A stretch of 64,000 bases of DNA from Oscillospiraceae bacterium (GTDB taxonomy: Bacteria; Bacillota_A; Clostridia; Oscillospirales; Oscillospiraceae): the NCBI GenBank assembly GCA_021771675.1, contig JAETOP010000005.1:3629-67628 (forward strand), in the 5' to 3' direction. A model generated the notes under the pieces. The model was not told the DNA's origin and did not search any database. It was given only the letters and a program-made list of their open reading frames with translations. Of this stretch, positions 48,367-56,286 are shown piece by piece; the first letter of the stretch is position 1, and each line of letters begins with the position of its first letter. The position numbers were made by a program, and so were the translations under genes.

Positions 48367-48676
48367 GATCATCGACCATGCGGAGAAGGCTAACAGTATC
48401 TTTCCTTCGGACAACCAGCGCATTGAAATGAGGAAGGCCCATCTTCTTGAAGCACGGGCTTCCCTGATGGCGCTGGATGTTCGCTTGACCCATGTTTACC
48501 TGATTCTGAACCAGAACCCGGAAGGGCCCTTTACCACTTCCAAGGGGAACCCGGTGAAGTCACAGGATGCAATGGAAAAGCTGGATAAGATGGCCCAAAA
48601 CTTGGGTGAACTGATCGACAAAGAAAACGAACTTCTGAAAGGAGCAATCAAAAATGTAACAGCAAAACAGAAATAA
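48281..48676 (+). CDS. avd: DGR accessory protein Avd-like
   Basis: The open frame 48281-48676 (131 aa) is a helical bundle protein: LNFLTRLSARYSRLIAEPVSKLAGEIIDHAEKANSI, KAHLLEARASLMALDVRLTHVYLIL, AMEKLDKMAQNLGELIDKENELL. Length, basic charge and placement just upstream of the template repeat fit the Avd family, whose pentamer binds the reverse transcriptase and template RNA. No ribosome site precedes ATG 48281; the natural start is probably ATG 48214 in another frame, so the gene needs +1 frameshifting or is damaged by one extra C. Confidence 0.75.
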   Translation: MLKPLNFLTRLSARYSRLIAEPVSKLAGEIIDHAEKANSIFPSDNQRIEMRKAHLLEARASLMALDVRLTHVYLILNQNPEGPFTTSKGNPVKSQDAMEKLDKMAQNLGELIDKENELLKGAIKNVTAKQK

Positions 48677-48712
48677 TTTCCCATTAGGTGTGCAACTGAT
48701 AATGAGCCTGTT

Positions 48713-48836
48713 GGCGGTGTGGTGGTGGCTTCGTTCCCCTAATTACAACAACAACAATAATTTCCAGAATGTCAACACGGATGGCAACAACAACAATAAC
48801 AATGCCTATTACTGTGCTGGTGTGCGGCCCGGATTT
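48713..48836 (+). repeat. DGR template repeat (TR)
   Basis: The template copy lies between avd and the reverse transcriptase and is not in a gene. The diversified codons are AAC or AAT (two Asn runs at 48741-48760 and 48785-48802), which is the optimal design for adenine mutagenesis because AAY codons can give many residues but no stop codon. The 3' end (GTGCGGCCCGGA) differs from VR at two positions. Confidence 0.95.
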
Positions 48837-49076
48837 TGCAAATATACACGGTCAAATGTAGTAACAGAAGGCGAACGGCTTTTCAGGTGAAAGACGACCG
48901 ATGTAAAAGGAGTTGTACTTCCTTGGGTTTCAATCCCTAAAACTGCCCTTTGATGCCCTTACACGGACGCTTCTTGCATGGTGGGTGAATGTGTCATAGC
49001 CCATTTCATGTGTAAGGACAAAGCAGATTAGATGGCACCCTACAACGCATTTGTACGAGGGGCGAATACTTTTATT
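48837..49076 (+). ncRNA. spacer of the DGR template RNA
   Basis: The 240 bp between TR and the reverse transcriptase start contain no credible gene. In studied DGRs this spacer is part of the template RNA and primes cDNA synthesis. The TR-spacer RNA is inferred from this organisation; no promoter is clear. Confidence 0.55.
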
Positions 49077-50249
49077 ATGACAAGCCAAGAACGGCATGAA
49101 GCGAGGTTCCAGCGCCGCAGAGCAAAGCGGCAGGAACGGAAACAGGCCCGGTGTGACAGCCTTGGGCCGATGAATAAAGTCTTTTCCTATCGGAAGATGT
49201 TCTTCTACGGGAAAAAGTGCTGTAACGGGGTGCGGTGGAAGCAGAGTGTTCAGAACTTTGAAGGCCACCTTTTTTCCGGTACGGCAACACGGCGGCGAAT
49301 GGTGTTGGAACAGAATTGGAAACCAAAAGCCTGTTCCCATTTCACCCTTCGGGAACGGGGCAAAATCCGCCCGATAGATGCCCCGCACATTACGGATCGA
49401 CAAATCCATAAAACCCTTTGCAATGAAGTTCTAATCCCGCTGTATTCACCTTCGATGATCTATGACAACGGGGCAAGTCAGCGGGGAAAGGGCCTTCATT
49501 GGCAGTTCAAGCGGATCAAACAACAGCTTGGATGGCATTACCGGCGCTATGGCCGTGAAGGTGCCGTGTTGCTGTTGGATTTGAAGGGGTTCTTCCCAAA
49601 TGCTTCCCACGCCCTGTTATACCAGCGGCACCGGGAATTGATTTTGAACCCTGAACTTCAAAACTTGGCTGATACGATCATTCGGTTTTCCCCATGCCCA
49701 ACACCGGGCCGGGGCTTGCCTTTGGGTGTGGAGCCTTCCCAACAGGAAATGGTGGCCTTGCCCAGCAAGATTGACCAATGGATCAAGTGTCAGGCCCATG
49801 TTCATTGCGCCGGTCATTACATGGATGATTACTATGCTTTCTTCCCCACGGTGGATGAAGCAAAATTGATGGGCCATGAAATTGTACGGCGTTTTGAAGC
49901 CGCTGGAATCCGAGTGAACAAACGCAAGTGTAAGGTGATCCCGCTTACAAAGCCATTCCGGTTCTGCAAGGCCCGGTTCACACTTACCGAAACCGGCAAG
50001 ATCAAGGTGAATGGAAGCCGGGATGGAGTGAAACGGGCAAGGCGAAAACTGAAGCTGTTTCACAGGGAGTTCAAAGAGGGAAAACGATCCTTCTTTGACA
50101 TAGAACAATACATGGAGTGCCAAAGCGCCTATTACCGGAACTTCAACGATCATGGCCGGTTGCTACGGTTGCGGCGGCTTTACCATGCAATCTTTTTCGG
50201 AGGTGGACAATGTTTAGAATCATCAAAGCCGGGGCCGGTATCGGCCTGA
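49077..50249 (+). CDS. DGR reverse transcriptase
   Basis: ATG 49077 (MTSQERHEARFQRRRAKRQERK) follows GAGGGGCGA; the earlier ATG 49032 has no ribosome site. The 390-aa protein has RT motifs in order: KIRPIDAPHITDRQIHKTL, AVLLLDLKGFFPN (motif A with catalytic Asp), LPLGVEPSQ near residue 214, and HYMDDYYAF with the YxDD catalytic pair near residue 247. The LGxxxSQ in place of QGxxxSP is the hallmark of DGR enzymes and correlates with A-specific infidelity. Frame ends 40 bp into the next gene. It copies TR RNA to cDNA that replaces VR. Confidence 0.95.
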   Translation: MTSQERHEARFQRRRAKRQERKQARCDSLGPMNKVFSYRKMFFYGKKCCNGVRWKQSVQNFEGHLFSGTATRRRMVLEQNWKPKACSHFTLRERGKIRPIDAPHITDRQIHKTLCNEVLIPLYSPSMIYDNGASQRGKGLHWQFKRIKQQLGWHYRRYGREGAVLLLDLKGFFPNASHALLYQRHRELILNPELQNLADTIIRFSPCPTPGRGLPLGVEPSQQEMVALPSKIDQWIKCQAHVHCAGHYMDDYYAFFPTVDEAKLMGHEIVRRFEAAGIRVNKRKCKVIPLTKPFRFCKARFTLTETGKIKVNGSRDGVKRARRKLKLFHREFKEGKRSFFDIEQYMECQSAYYRNFNDHGRLLRLRRLYHAIFFGGGQCLESSKPGPVSA

Positions 50250-50827
50250 CCGAGAACCTGAACTACATCAAAAAAGCCGAAAATGGTTGCTACATCCTTT
50301 GCCCGGAGCATGACGCTTCGGGCATTGTTTTTGAGGGTGTGGCTTACCATTTGTTGGGCCGTGCCGCTATGGACGAACTGGAAACCGTGAGTTTGGAGGA
50401 AACGGACGCAGGAACCGAGATCACCAAAGCCACAGAAGCCGGTGGAATCGTCTTTGTCACCTTGGCGGAAGCCGGGAGCATTGACGCTGAAACGGCGGCG
50501 GAACACGCTGATTTGTTCGCTGAATGGGCCTATCCTATCGCCTACAAAACCGGCCAAATCCGCCGTTTTGGTGGGGTGCTTTACAAGTGCGTTCAGGATC
50601 ACACTTCCCAAGCTGACTGGACACCGGACACCGCTTCCAGCCTGTGGAGCCTGACCGCCAATCCCGCTGAAGAATGGCCCGCTTGGGCACAGCCGGTGGG
50701 GGCGCATGATGCCTATTCCAGCGGGGCGAAAGTTGCCCACAATGAAAAGCATTGGGTTTCCACCGTGGATAACAATGTTTGGGAACCGGGTGTGTATGGT
50801 TGGGAGGAAGTAACCGATGCAGTATAA
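50210..50827 (+). CDS. Carbohydrate-binding (CBM5/12-like) phage protein
   Basis: CGGAGGTGG precedes ATG 50210 (205 aa), 40 bp inside the RT gene end. The N-terminal half (FRIIKAGAGIGLTENLNYIKKAENGCYILC) is a known tail-associated segment. The C-terminal half has two CBM5/12-type units (YKTGQIRRFGGVLYKCVQDHTSQADWTPDTASSLW and SGAKVAHNEKHWVSTVDNNVWEPGVYGWEEV). It may bind cell-surface sugar at the tail tip. Confidence 0.75.
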   Translation: MFRIIKAGAGIGLTENLNYIKKAENGCYILCPEHDASGIVFEGVAYHLLGRAAMDELETVSLEETDAGTEITKATEAGGIVFVTLAEAGSIDAETAAEHADLFAEWAYPIAYKTGQIRRFGGVLYKCVQDHTSQADWTPDTASSLWSLTANPAEEWPAWAQPVGAHDAYSSGAKVAHNEKHWVSTVDNNVWEPGVYGWEEVTDAV

Positions 50828-51215
50828 AAATTATCTGTGCCGAAAACGGGCAAGGTTTGACGGCATTTCAGGCCAAGTGAATATTCCCTATGGAACCGCC
50901 CTGATCTGTCAGGACGGTTTTTTGATGCACCAGAACAAACCGCTTTGCGGGATCACCAGCCAAAACGCCTATGATTTCTTCAGTCAGAATGATGATGGGA
51001 TGGGCCGGGAACGGGGTGATCTGGTTGGACGCATTCTTTCCAAACTGCAAAAGCGGGATTCCGGGTATCAGGCCCGGTGGAACAAGGTTTGGGAGGATGC
51101 CCGGTGCCAAAAGTACAAGCGCCCGGAGCATGAAGATCATTGGATTTGGAACTTTGACTTCTACAATGGGCCTGTGGAGGATTTGCGCCATATCGCTGGT
51201 TTGATCGGAGCATAA
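50817..51215 (+). CDS. hypothetical late phage protein
   Basis: The 132-aa protein (MQYKNYLCRKRARFDGISGQVNIPYGTALICQDGFLMHQNKPLC) is known as a conserved hypothetical position gene in phages with this late layout, but its role is not known. It overlaps the previous gene by 11 bp and precedes the lysis genes. DHWIWNFDFYNGPVEDLRHIAGLIG forms its end. Confidence 0.6.
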   Translation: MQYKNYLCRKRARFDGISGQVNIPYGTALICQDGFLMHQNKPLCGITSQNAYDFFSQNDDGMGRERGDLVGRILSKLQKRDSGYQARWNKVWEDARCQKYKRPEHEDHWIWNFDFYNGPVEDLRHIAGLIGA

Positions 51216-51236
51216 GACAAGGGAGGAAGAATAGAA

Positions 51237-51548
51237 ATGACGGTTTATCAATGGTTGTGCTTGTTCAGCGTCCCGGCCCTGATTCTGATGATCGTGAAGT
51301 ATATGCTGAACCAGATCAAGCAGAACAGGAAGGACACGGAAGCGGTGAAATTGGGCCTTCAGGCCCTTCTCAGAAGCCAAATGATTTCAGACTATAACAA
51401 GTATTCTGAAAAAGGCTTTGCCCCTGTCTATGCACGGGATAATTTTGAAAACTGCTGGAAACAGTATCATTCTTTGGGGGCCAATGGTGTGATGGATGAT
51501 CTACATGAAAAATTCCTTGATCTTCCCACAGAAGCCCCCAACAGATGA
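51237..51548 (+). CDS. Membrane-anchored lysis-region protein
   Basis: The 103-aa protein has one N-terminal helix (YQWLCLFSVPALILMIVKYML, residues 4-24) and a cytoplasmic coiled part. It opens the lysis module and may act as an antiholin or XhlA-type partner. GGGAGGAAG precedes ATG 51237. It overlaps the next gene by 4 bp. Confidence 0.6.
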   Translation: MTVYQWLCLFSVPALILMIVKYMLNQIKQNRKDTEAVKLGLQALLRSQMISDYNKYSEKGFAPVYARDNFENCWKQYHSLGANGVMDDLHEKFLDLPTEAPNR

Positions 51549-51811
51549 AGCGGGTGCAAAAAGCCAAGCGGGAATTTTCAAAAACCATATTGATGTTCAT
51601 TGGGGCGGTTACCGTTGTGGTAACCGCTTTCACTTTAATCATGATTTGGAGAACCAATGACCTTTCCCCTTTGGCTTATTTGATCCCCGCCGTTTTTGCC
51701 GAACTTGCCACCGGAACCGGATTTTACTATTCCAAGGCCAAGGCCGAAAACCGGATCAAGTTGCGGAAGCTGTACGGCCCTGAAATCTACAATGACGCAA
51801 AAGAACCCTAA
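51545..51811 (+). CDS. Two-TM holin-like protein
   Basis: The 88-aa protein has two hydrophobic helices (TILMFIGAVTVVVTAFTLIMIW and LSPLAYLIPAVFAELATGTGFYY) with charged ends. Size and place in the lysis module suggest a holin component. No named family is recognised. Confidence 0.65.
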   Translation: MKRVQKAKREFSKTILMFIGAVTVVVTAFTLIMIWRTNDLSPLAYLIPAVFAELATGTGFYYSKAKAENRIKLRKLYGPEIYNDAKEP

Positions 51812-51838
51812 ATTACAACACAGAAAGGAAAATGAAAC

Positions 51839-52207
51839 ATGAACACCGAACAGATTATTTCTCTGATCGTGGCCCTTTTGAGCGGCCTTGCCACCTGTAT
51901 TCCTCTGGCCTATAAACTGGTGCAGTATGTCCAGAAGGCCGCACAGGAAAAGAATTGGAACGCCCTGTTGGGTTTGGTCATTGACCTGATGGAACAGGCG
52001 GAAAAGAAATTCACCGATGGTGCCACCCGTAAGGAATGGGTGATGGCTATGGTGCAGACTTCCGCCGAATACATCAATTACCCGGTGGACAGCGTAGCCC
52101 TTGGCAAACTGATTGATACCCTGTGTGATATGTCCAAGATTGTAAACTATGACGGTGCACCGGCCATTGAGCCTGAACAGGTGAAGGGAGATGGGGAAAA
52201 TGAGTAA
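51839..52207 (+). CDS. Phage holin (LL-H type)
   Basis: The 122-aa protein has one N-terminal helix (IISLIVALLSGLATCIPLAYKLV) and an amphipathic part (NWNALLGLVIDLMEQAEKKFTDGATRKEWVMAMVQ), as in Phage_holin_6 (LL-H). It overlaps the amidase by 8 bp. It forms pores to release or activate the lysin. Confidence 0.8.
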   Translation: MNTEQIISLIVALLSGLATCIPLAYKLVQYVQKAAQEKNWNALLGLVIDLMEQAEKKFTDGATRKEWVMAMVQTSAEYINYPVDSVALGKLIDTLCDMSKIVNYDGAPAIEPEQVKGDGENE

Positions 52208-53003
52208 TTCCCCGCTTGCGACCTATACCCAGATCACAAAGAATAAAACCAGCCCCCGGAACCATACCATTGACACCATCACAATTCACTGTATAGTTGG
52301 GCAATGGACAGCAAAACAGGGGTGTGATTATTTCGCCACCACAGACCGGCAATGTTCCGCCAACTATGTTGTTGGTAAGGATGGTTCCATTGGCCTTTCC
52401 GTGGATGAAAAGGATCGTTCTTGGTGTTCCAGCAACAGCGCCAATGACAACCGGGCAATCACCATTGAAGTTGCTTCTGACACCACACACCCCTATGCCG
52501 TAACGGATGCCGCCTTTGCCACCCTTCTTAATTTGGTGGAAGATATTTGCCGCCGCAACGGGATCAAGAAGCTGGTTTGGAGTACGAACAAGAATGATCG
52601 TGTGAATCACCTGAACGGGTGTAACATGACCGTTCATCGGGACTACGCAAACAAGGCTTGTCCCGGTGATTATCTTTACAACCGGCATGGAGAGATTGCC
52701 GCAGAAGTCAACAGGCGGCTTCAGGGCGCTTCTTCTGGTGGTGGGGTAGTAGTTACACCCCCGGCCACAGAAAAGCCCACAGACGGCGGCACAGGGGCCA
52801 CAGCAACGCCTTATTTGGTGCGGGTGACAATCTCTGATCTGTATATCAGAAAAGGCCCCGGCACCAACTACGGGAAGAATGGCTTCATCAAGCCGGGTGT
52901 TTACACCATCGTGGCGGAAAGCACCGGCACCGGGGCCACCAAATGGGGCAAGCTGAAAAGCGGTGCCGGTTGGATTTCCCTTGACTACGCAAAACGGGTG
53001 TGA
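52200..53003 (+). CDS. N-acetylmuramoyl-L-alanine amidase (endolysin)
   Basis: AAGGGAGAT precedes ATG 52200 (267 aa). Residues 1-175 are an Amidase_2/PGRP domain: TIDTITIHCIVGQW, SANYVVGKDGSIGLSVDEKDRSWCSS, NRAITIEVASD, and WSTNKNDRVNHLNGCNMTVHRDYANKACPG with the zinc ligands. A Gly/Thr/Pro linker leads to a C-terminal SH3 domain (TISDLYIRKGPGTNYGKNGFIKPGVYTIV..GWISLDYAKRV). No signal peptide, so holin is needed. It is the last phage gene. Confidence 0.93.
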   Translation: MSNSPLATYTQITKNKTSPRNHTIDTITIHCIVGQWTAKQGCDYFATTDRQCSANYVVGKDGSIGLSVDEKDRSWCSSNSANDNRAITIEVASDTTHPYAVTDAAFATLLNLVEDICRRNGIKKLVWSTNKNDRVNHLNGCNMTVHRDYANKACPGDYLYNRHGEIAAEVNRRLQGASSGGGVVVTPPATEKPTDGGTGATATPYLVRVTISDLYIRKGPGTNYGKNGFIKPGVYTIVAESTGTGATKWGKLKSGAGWISLDYAKRV

Positions 53004-53018
53004 TAGCGTGTTACTATG

Positions 53019-53027
53019 TTGTTACTA
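53019..53027. repeat. candidate attR core B (TTGTTACTA)
   Basis: Nine-base match to 8407-8415, directly after the amidase gene. A further GTTACTATG unit overlaps at 53010. Confidence 0.35.
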
Positions 53028-53114
53028 TCCCTTTGGGTTTCACCGGGTTCCTGTGACCTGAAAATTCAGTAAATTCAGCCCATTGGGGCCTACAAAAACT
53101 CAAAAATTCATGGT

Positions 53115-53148
53115 AAAATAGCCGCAAAAAGCGGCTATTTTACTCTTT
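53115..53148 (+). terminator. terminator at the right prophage end
   Basis: AAAATAGCCGC (53115-53125) pairs with GCGGCTATTTT (53131-53141) around AAAAA, followed by ACTCTTTTA. It ends the late phage transcript before ispE. Confidence 0.85.
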
Positions 53149-53155
53149 TATCGCC

Positions 53156-53231
53156 ATTTTCCTCTCCGGCTTCGCCGGAAACCGGAAAATACGGCTGCAT
53201 GATACCATTTCGCTCCGCTTTATGGTATAAT
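53156..53231 (+). promoter_or_regulatory. hairpins and promoter before ispE
   Basis: ATTTTCC/GGAAAAT (53156-53190) encloses CCGGC-TTC-GCCGG. A second inverted repeat ATACCAT/ATGGTAT (53202-53228) overlaps the extended -10 TATGGTATAAT (53221-53231), which is candidate attachment core A. The gap 53004-53263 has no gene. Confidence 0.6.
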
Positions 53232-53263
53232 CAAACGGAAAAAGAGCGACAGGGGAGCGGCTG

Positions 53264-54127
53264 ATGAAGCGTATGACACAACAGGCCCCGGCAAAGGTGA
53301 ATCTGGCCCTGGACATCCTGGGCCGGCGGCCGGACGGCTATCATGATATGCGGATGGTGATGCAGGCGGTGTCGCTCTGCGACACGGTCACCGCGGAGGA
53401 GACAGAGGGAGGATTTGCCCTGCACACCGGCGGAGATTTCATTCCAGCTGGCAAAAAGACCTTGGAGCAGCGGGCGGCAGAGGCGTTTTTTGCCGCTATC
53501 GGACAGCCTGTGCCGGGCCTTGCGGTGACATTGGAAAAGGTAACGCCAGCATACGCGGGCCTGGGGGGCGGCAGCGCGGATGTGGCGGCCCTGCTTCGCA
53601 TCCTGCGCCGGGCGTATGCGCCGGATATGCCCACGGCGGAACTGGAGCGGATCGGCTTGGCGGTTGGCAGCGACATGCCCTTCTGCGTCCGGGGGGGCAC
53701 CGCCCTGGCGGAGGGCAGAGGGGAGGTACTGACGGACCTGCGGCCCCTGCCGGACTGCTTTTTTGTCATCTGCAAGCCGGACTTCGGCATTCCCACGCCC
53801 ACCCTCTTTGCCCGGGTGGACGGTGGAGAGTTTGGCTGCCGCCCCGACATTGAAGGGATGTGTCGTGCCCTGGAACAGGGAGACCTGACCGGCGTGACCG
53901 CCCGGCTGGGGAATGTGTTCGAGGCGGTCCTGCCGGAGGAGTACCATGCGGTGTTTGCCATCAAGCGGCGTTTGCTGGACCTGGGTGCGCTGAACGCCGC
54001 CATGAGCGGCTCCGGCCCCGCGGTGTTCGGCATCTTTCGGGCGCGGCAGACAGCGGAGGCAGCGGCAAGGGCGCTGAAAGAGACTTATGCCCAGACCTTT
54101 TTGGCGGAGCCGCTGAAAAAATTTTAG
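53264..54127 (+). CDS. ispE: 4-diphosphocytidyl-2-C-methyl-D-erythritol kinase
   Basis: The 287-aa GHMP kinase has the IspE N-terminus APAKVNLALDILGRRPDGYHDMRMVMQAVSL, the ATP loop PAYAGLGGGSADVAALLRIL (residues 93-112) and motif 3 NAAMSGSGPAVFGIF. It phosphorylates CDP-ME in the MEP isoprenoid pathway. It is preceded by GGGGAG and read from the promoter beside the phage end, so insertion may have changed its upstream control. Confidence 0.95.
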   Translation: MKRMTQQAPAKVNLALDILGRRPDGYHDMRMVMQAVSLCDTVTAEETEGGFALHTGGDFIPAGKKTLEQRAAEAFFAAIGQPVPGLAVTLEKVTPAYAGLGGGSADVAALLRILRRAYAPDMPTAELERIGLAVGSDMPFCVRGGTALAEGRGEVLTDLRPLPDCFFVICKPDFGIPTPTLFARVDGGEFGCRPDIEGMCRALEQGDLTGVTARLGNVFEAVLPEEYHAVFAIKRRLLDLGALNAAMSGSGPAVFGIFRARQTAEAAARALKETYAQTFLAEPLKKF

Positions 54128-54207
54128 AAAACAGGAATAAAATCAAAGTTTTCCGTCCATGATTTTCCAAAAGGCGCACAGCCTACATAGAAAAGGATGG
54201 AAATCAA

Positions 54208-54840
54208 ATGAAAACAACTGTAAAGCCCGCAAACCGGCTGAAAATATTGGAGATCGCGCTGTTGATCGGAATGGCGGTGTTCCTGGCCTCCGGGGCCATG
54301 GCCCTGCGGACGCAGGACGATCTGGCGGCCAAGGTGGTGCGGCTCCATGTGCTGGCCAACTCCGACTCCGAAGAGGATCAGGCGCTGAAGCTGCGGGTCC
54401 GGGATGTGGTGCTGGAACGGGCAACGGAGCTTCTGAAGCAGTCGGCGGACCGCCAGGAGGCCGAGCACCTGCTTCGGGGGGACCTGAAAGAGCTGGAACG
54501 CATCGCGGCGGAGGAGATCCGGGCCCGCGGCTATGCGTACCCCGTCGCCGTGGAACTGGAGGCCGCGGAGTTCCCCACCAGGGAATACGACGGCTTCACC
54601 CTGCCCGCCGGGGAATACCTGGCCCTGCGGGTCCTGATCGGGGAGGCCAGGGGACAGAACTGGTGGTGCGTGGTGTTCCCGCCGCTGTGCACCGCCGCGT
54701 CGGCGGATGTGCCTGCCTCCGCGCTGGCGGCGGGCTTTTCCCGGGAGGAAGTCAGCCTGATCACAGAGGAAAATGAGGGCTATGTGTTAAAATTCAAGAC
54801 GGTGGAATTTTGGGAGGAGCTGCAGAAGAGATGGAACTGA
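54208..54840 (+). CDS. spoIIR: Stage II sporulation protein R
   Basis: The 210-aa protein has an N-terminal membrane segment (ILEIALLIGMAVFLASGAMAL), then SpoIIR core pieces: VVRLHVLANSDSEEDQALKLRVRDVVL and YLALRVLIGEARGQNWWCVVFPPLC. SpoIIR is secreted from the forespore and triggers SpoIIGA to activate sigma-E in the mother cell. It shows that the host is a spore former. AAAGGA precedes ATG 54208. Confidence 0.93.
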   Translation: MKTTVKPANRLKILEIALLIGMAVFLASGAMALRTQDDLAAKVVRLHVLANSDSEEDQALKLRVRDVVLERATELLKQSADRQEAEHLLRGDLKELERIAAEEIRARGYAYPVAVELEAAEFPTREYDGFTLPAGEYLALRVLIGEARGQNWWCVVFPPLCTAASADVPASALAAGFSREEVSLITEENEGYVLKFKTVEFWEELQKRWN

Positions 54841-55310
54841 GAGCAGGAGGACTGCTGTTTGTGGTCCGGGATTTGAAGAAGTCCCTGGAATTTTATCAAC
54901 AGGTGCTGGGGCTGGAGATCGTCAACGACTTTGGCGCCAACGTGGTTTTGAACGGCGGGCTGTCCCTCCAGACATTGGACAGCTGGACGGGATTTTTGGG
55001 AAAGAGGCAGTCGGAGATCGGCTTTGGCGGCAATGACGCCGAGCTGTACTACGAGGCCGATGACTTTGACGCATTTTTAAAGCTTCTGGACAAACATCCG
55101 GAGGTAGAGCTGGTGCATCCCGCCCAGGAGCACGGCTGGGGCCAGCGGGCCGTGCGGCTGTATGATCCGGACCGCCACATCATCGAAGTGGGGGAGAGCA
55201 TGGTCAAGGTGGCAAAGCGATTCCGGGACAGCGGCCTGAACGAGGAGGGCGTGGCCCGGAGAATGGATATCAGCCTGGAATACGCGAAGGAACTGCTGAA
55301 GCAGGCATAG
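54831..55310 (+). CDS. VOC/glyoxalase-fold protein
   Basis: GGGAGGAG precedes ATG 54831, 10 bp inside spoIIR. The 159-aa protein is a single VOC unit (GGLLFVVRDLKKSLEFYQQVLGLEIVNDFG, AELYYEADDFDAFLKLLDKH, GQRAVRLYDPDRHIIEVGESM) with a C-terminal 40-residue helix-turn-helix-like tail (FRDSGLNEEGVARRMDISLEYAKELL). The ligand is unknown. A tandem duplication of a 13-base unit including the stop follows (55306-55336). Confidence 0.85.
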   Translation: MELRAGGLLFVVRDLKKSLEFYQQVLGLEIVNDFGANVVLNGGLSLQTLDSWTGFLGKRQSEIGFGGNDAELYYEADDFDAFLKLLDKHPEVELVHPAQEHGWGQRAVRLYDPDRHIIEVGESMVKVAKRFRDSGLNEEGVARRMDISLEYAKELLKQA

Positions 55311-55340
55311 AAGAGGGCATAATAGAAGAGGGCATAAGAG

Positions 55341-55371
55341 ACCGCCGCCGGAATTTCCGGCGGCGGTTTTT
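55341..55371. terminator. terminator between convergent genes
   Basis: ACCGCCGCCGGAA (55341-55353) pairs with TTCCGGCGGCGGT (55355-55367), followed by TTTT on the plus strand. Confidence 0.88.
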
Positions 55372-55982
55372 CAGCGGTCCAGATAGGCGTGAATATCAAA
55401 TTCCAGCAGCTTTGTGTCCCCCTTCAGATACAGCGGATGGTGCGGGTGGCCGGACTTCAGCAGGGGACCCGCTGTATACCACCTGGCACCCGCGGCCTCG
55501 CCATCCGTCAGGAGATCCCGCATACAGTCCATGAGGTAATCCCTCTTTTCGATGATATTGCCCCAGGCGGCCCAGACGGCAGGGGATCTGGACAGGGACA
55601 GCAGGTAGCGGAAGGCCTTCCGGTTTTCCGCGTGGAGCCGGGGGTTGAGGACCTGCTCCATGTCGTCGGGCCGGGTGGCCCGCTGGGCGTAGACATTGAA
55701 CATCAGGAAGCTGTCATACCCGTTGGACAGGGCGATGCGCTGGGCGGACTGGAGGGTGGGGTCCAGGGCGTCCGGCGCGGCGGTGGAGGGGTTGATGCCG
55801 ATGCAGATCAGCGGCTTTTGGCCCCGGGTGCCCAGAATGTAGCGGTATTCGGAATAGGCGTTGGGAACATACAGCCAGCGGCTGACGTCATAGTCCGGCG
55901 AGGGCAGCAGAGCGGCCTCCAGCGCCGGTCCAAACAGCTCCAGCGGAATGGCATCCGTGGTCCCCTGGGGAATGTGAGGCAT
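55371..55982 (-). CDS. DUF1643 protein
   Basis: AGGAGGG on the minus strand fits ATG 55982 (203 aa, MPHIPQGTTDAIPLELFG). DUF1643 features are RYILGTRGQKPLICIGINPSTAAPDALDPTLQSAQRIALSNGYDSFLMFNVYAQRAT, HAENRKAF, AVWAAWGNII. The fold is unknown, distant to nucleoside-processing enzymes in prediction. It is convergent with the VOC gene. Confidence 0.85.
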   Translation of the reverse strand: MPHIPQGTTDAIPLELFGPALEAALLPSPDYDVSRWLYVPNAYSEYRYILGTRGQKPLICIGINPSTAAPDALDPTLQSAQRIALSNGYDSFLMFNVYAQRATRPDDMEQVLNPRLHAENRKAFRYLLSLSRSPAVWAAWGNIIEKRDYLMDCMRDLLTDGEAAGARWYTAGPLLKSGHPHHPLYLKGDTKLLEFDIHAYLDR

Positions 55983-56262
55983 CGTTTGGCCCTCCTGTTT
56001 CGACATTTTTTTCAGAATAACACAAGATAGCAAGAAAGGCAATGGATAGGGGCGGTCCCGGCGGGGGCGGCTCCATTTCACTGTCCATGGGACAAAGCCG
56101 CAGGAGCCGCTCCGTGCCCGCCGCCTTCAGAGAGATATGCGCGACGCCCCGCATTCTGTCATGTTCATTACCGTTTTTATATCATACTGCGCGCCTTTTT
56201 ACAAGCTGTGGGGAGAGCGGAAAACGCAGTCTGAAAAAGAGGGTGCGCGGAAGTGTGGAATA

Positions 56263-56271
56263 TGGTATGAT
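56263..56271 (+). promoter_or_regulatory. promoter for the addBA leader
   Basis: Extended -10 TGGTATGAT within TATGGTATGATA, upstream of the hairpin array. The -35 is not clear. Confidence 0.5.
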
Positions 56272-56286
56272 ATAGTCGGCACACTT

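Larger units (their letters stand above)
8407..53027. mobile_element. Myovirus-type prophage with DGR
   Basis: Gene content from integrase to amidase is a complete temperate phage: lysogeny, replication, packaging, head, contractile tail, DGR and lysis modules, nearly all on the plus strand. Composition changes from GC-rich host genes to lower GC at both edges. The exact ends are not fixed: two short direct-repeat pairs (8346/53221 and 8407/53019) are candidates, so each end is uncertain by about 200 bp. Coordinates follow the inner pair. Confidence 0.9.

Noticed and set aside
48690..48890. 66-codon frame over the template repeat with Asn runs
   Set aside because: This is the DGR template, which is used as RNA; the frame has no ribosome site of its own.
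55306..55336. tandem repeat of a 13-base unit after the VOC gene
   Set aside because: Only two copies; looks like a local slippage duplication without further meaning.
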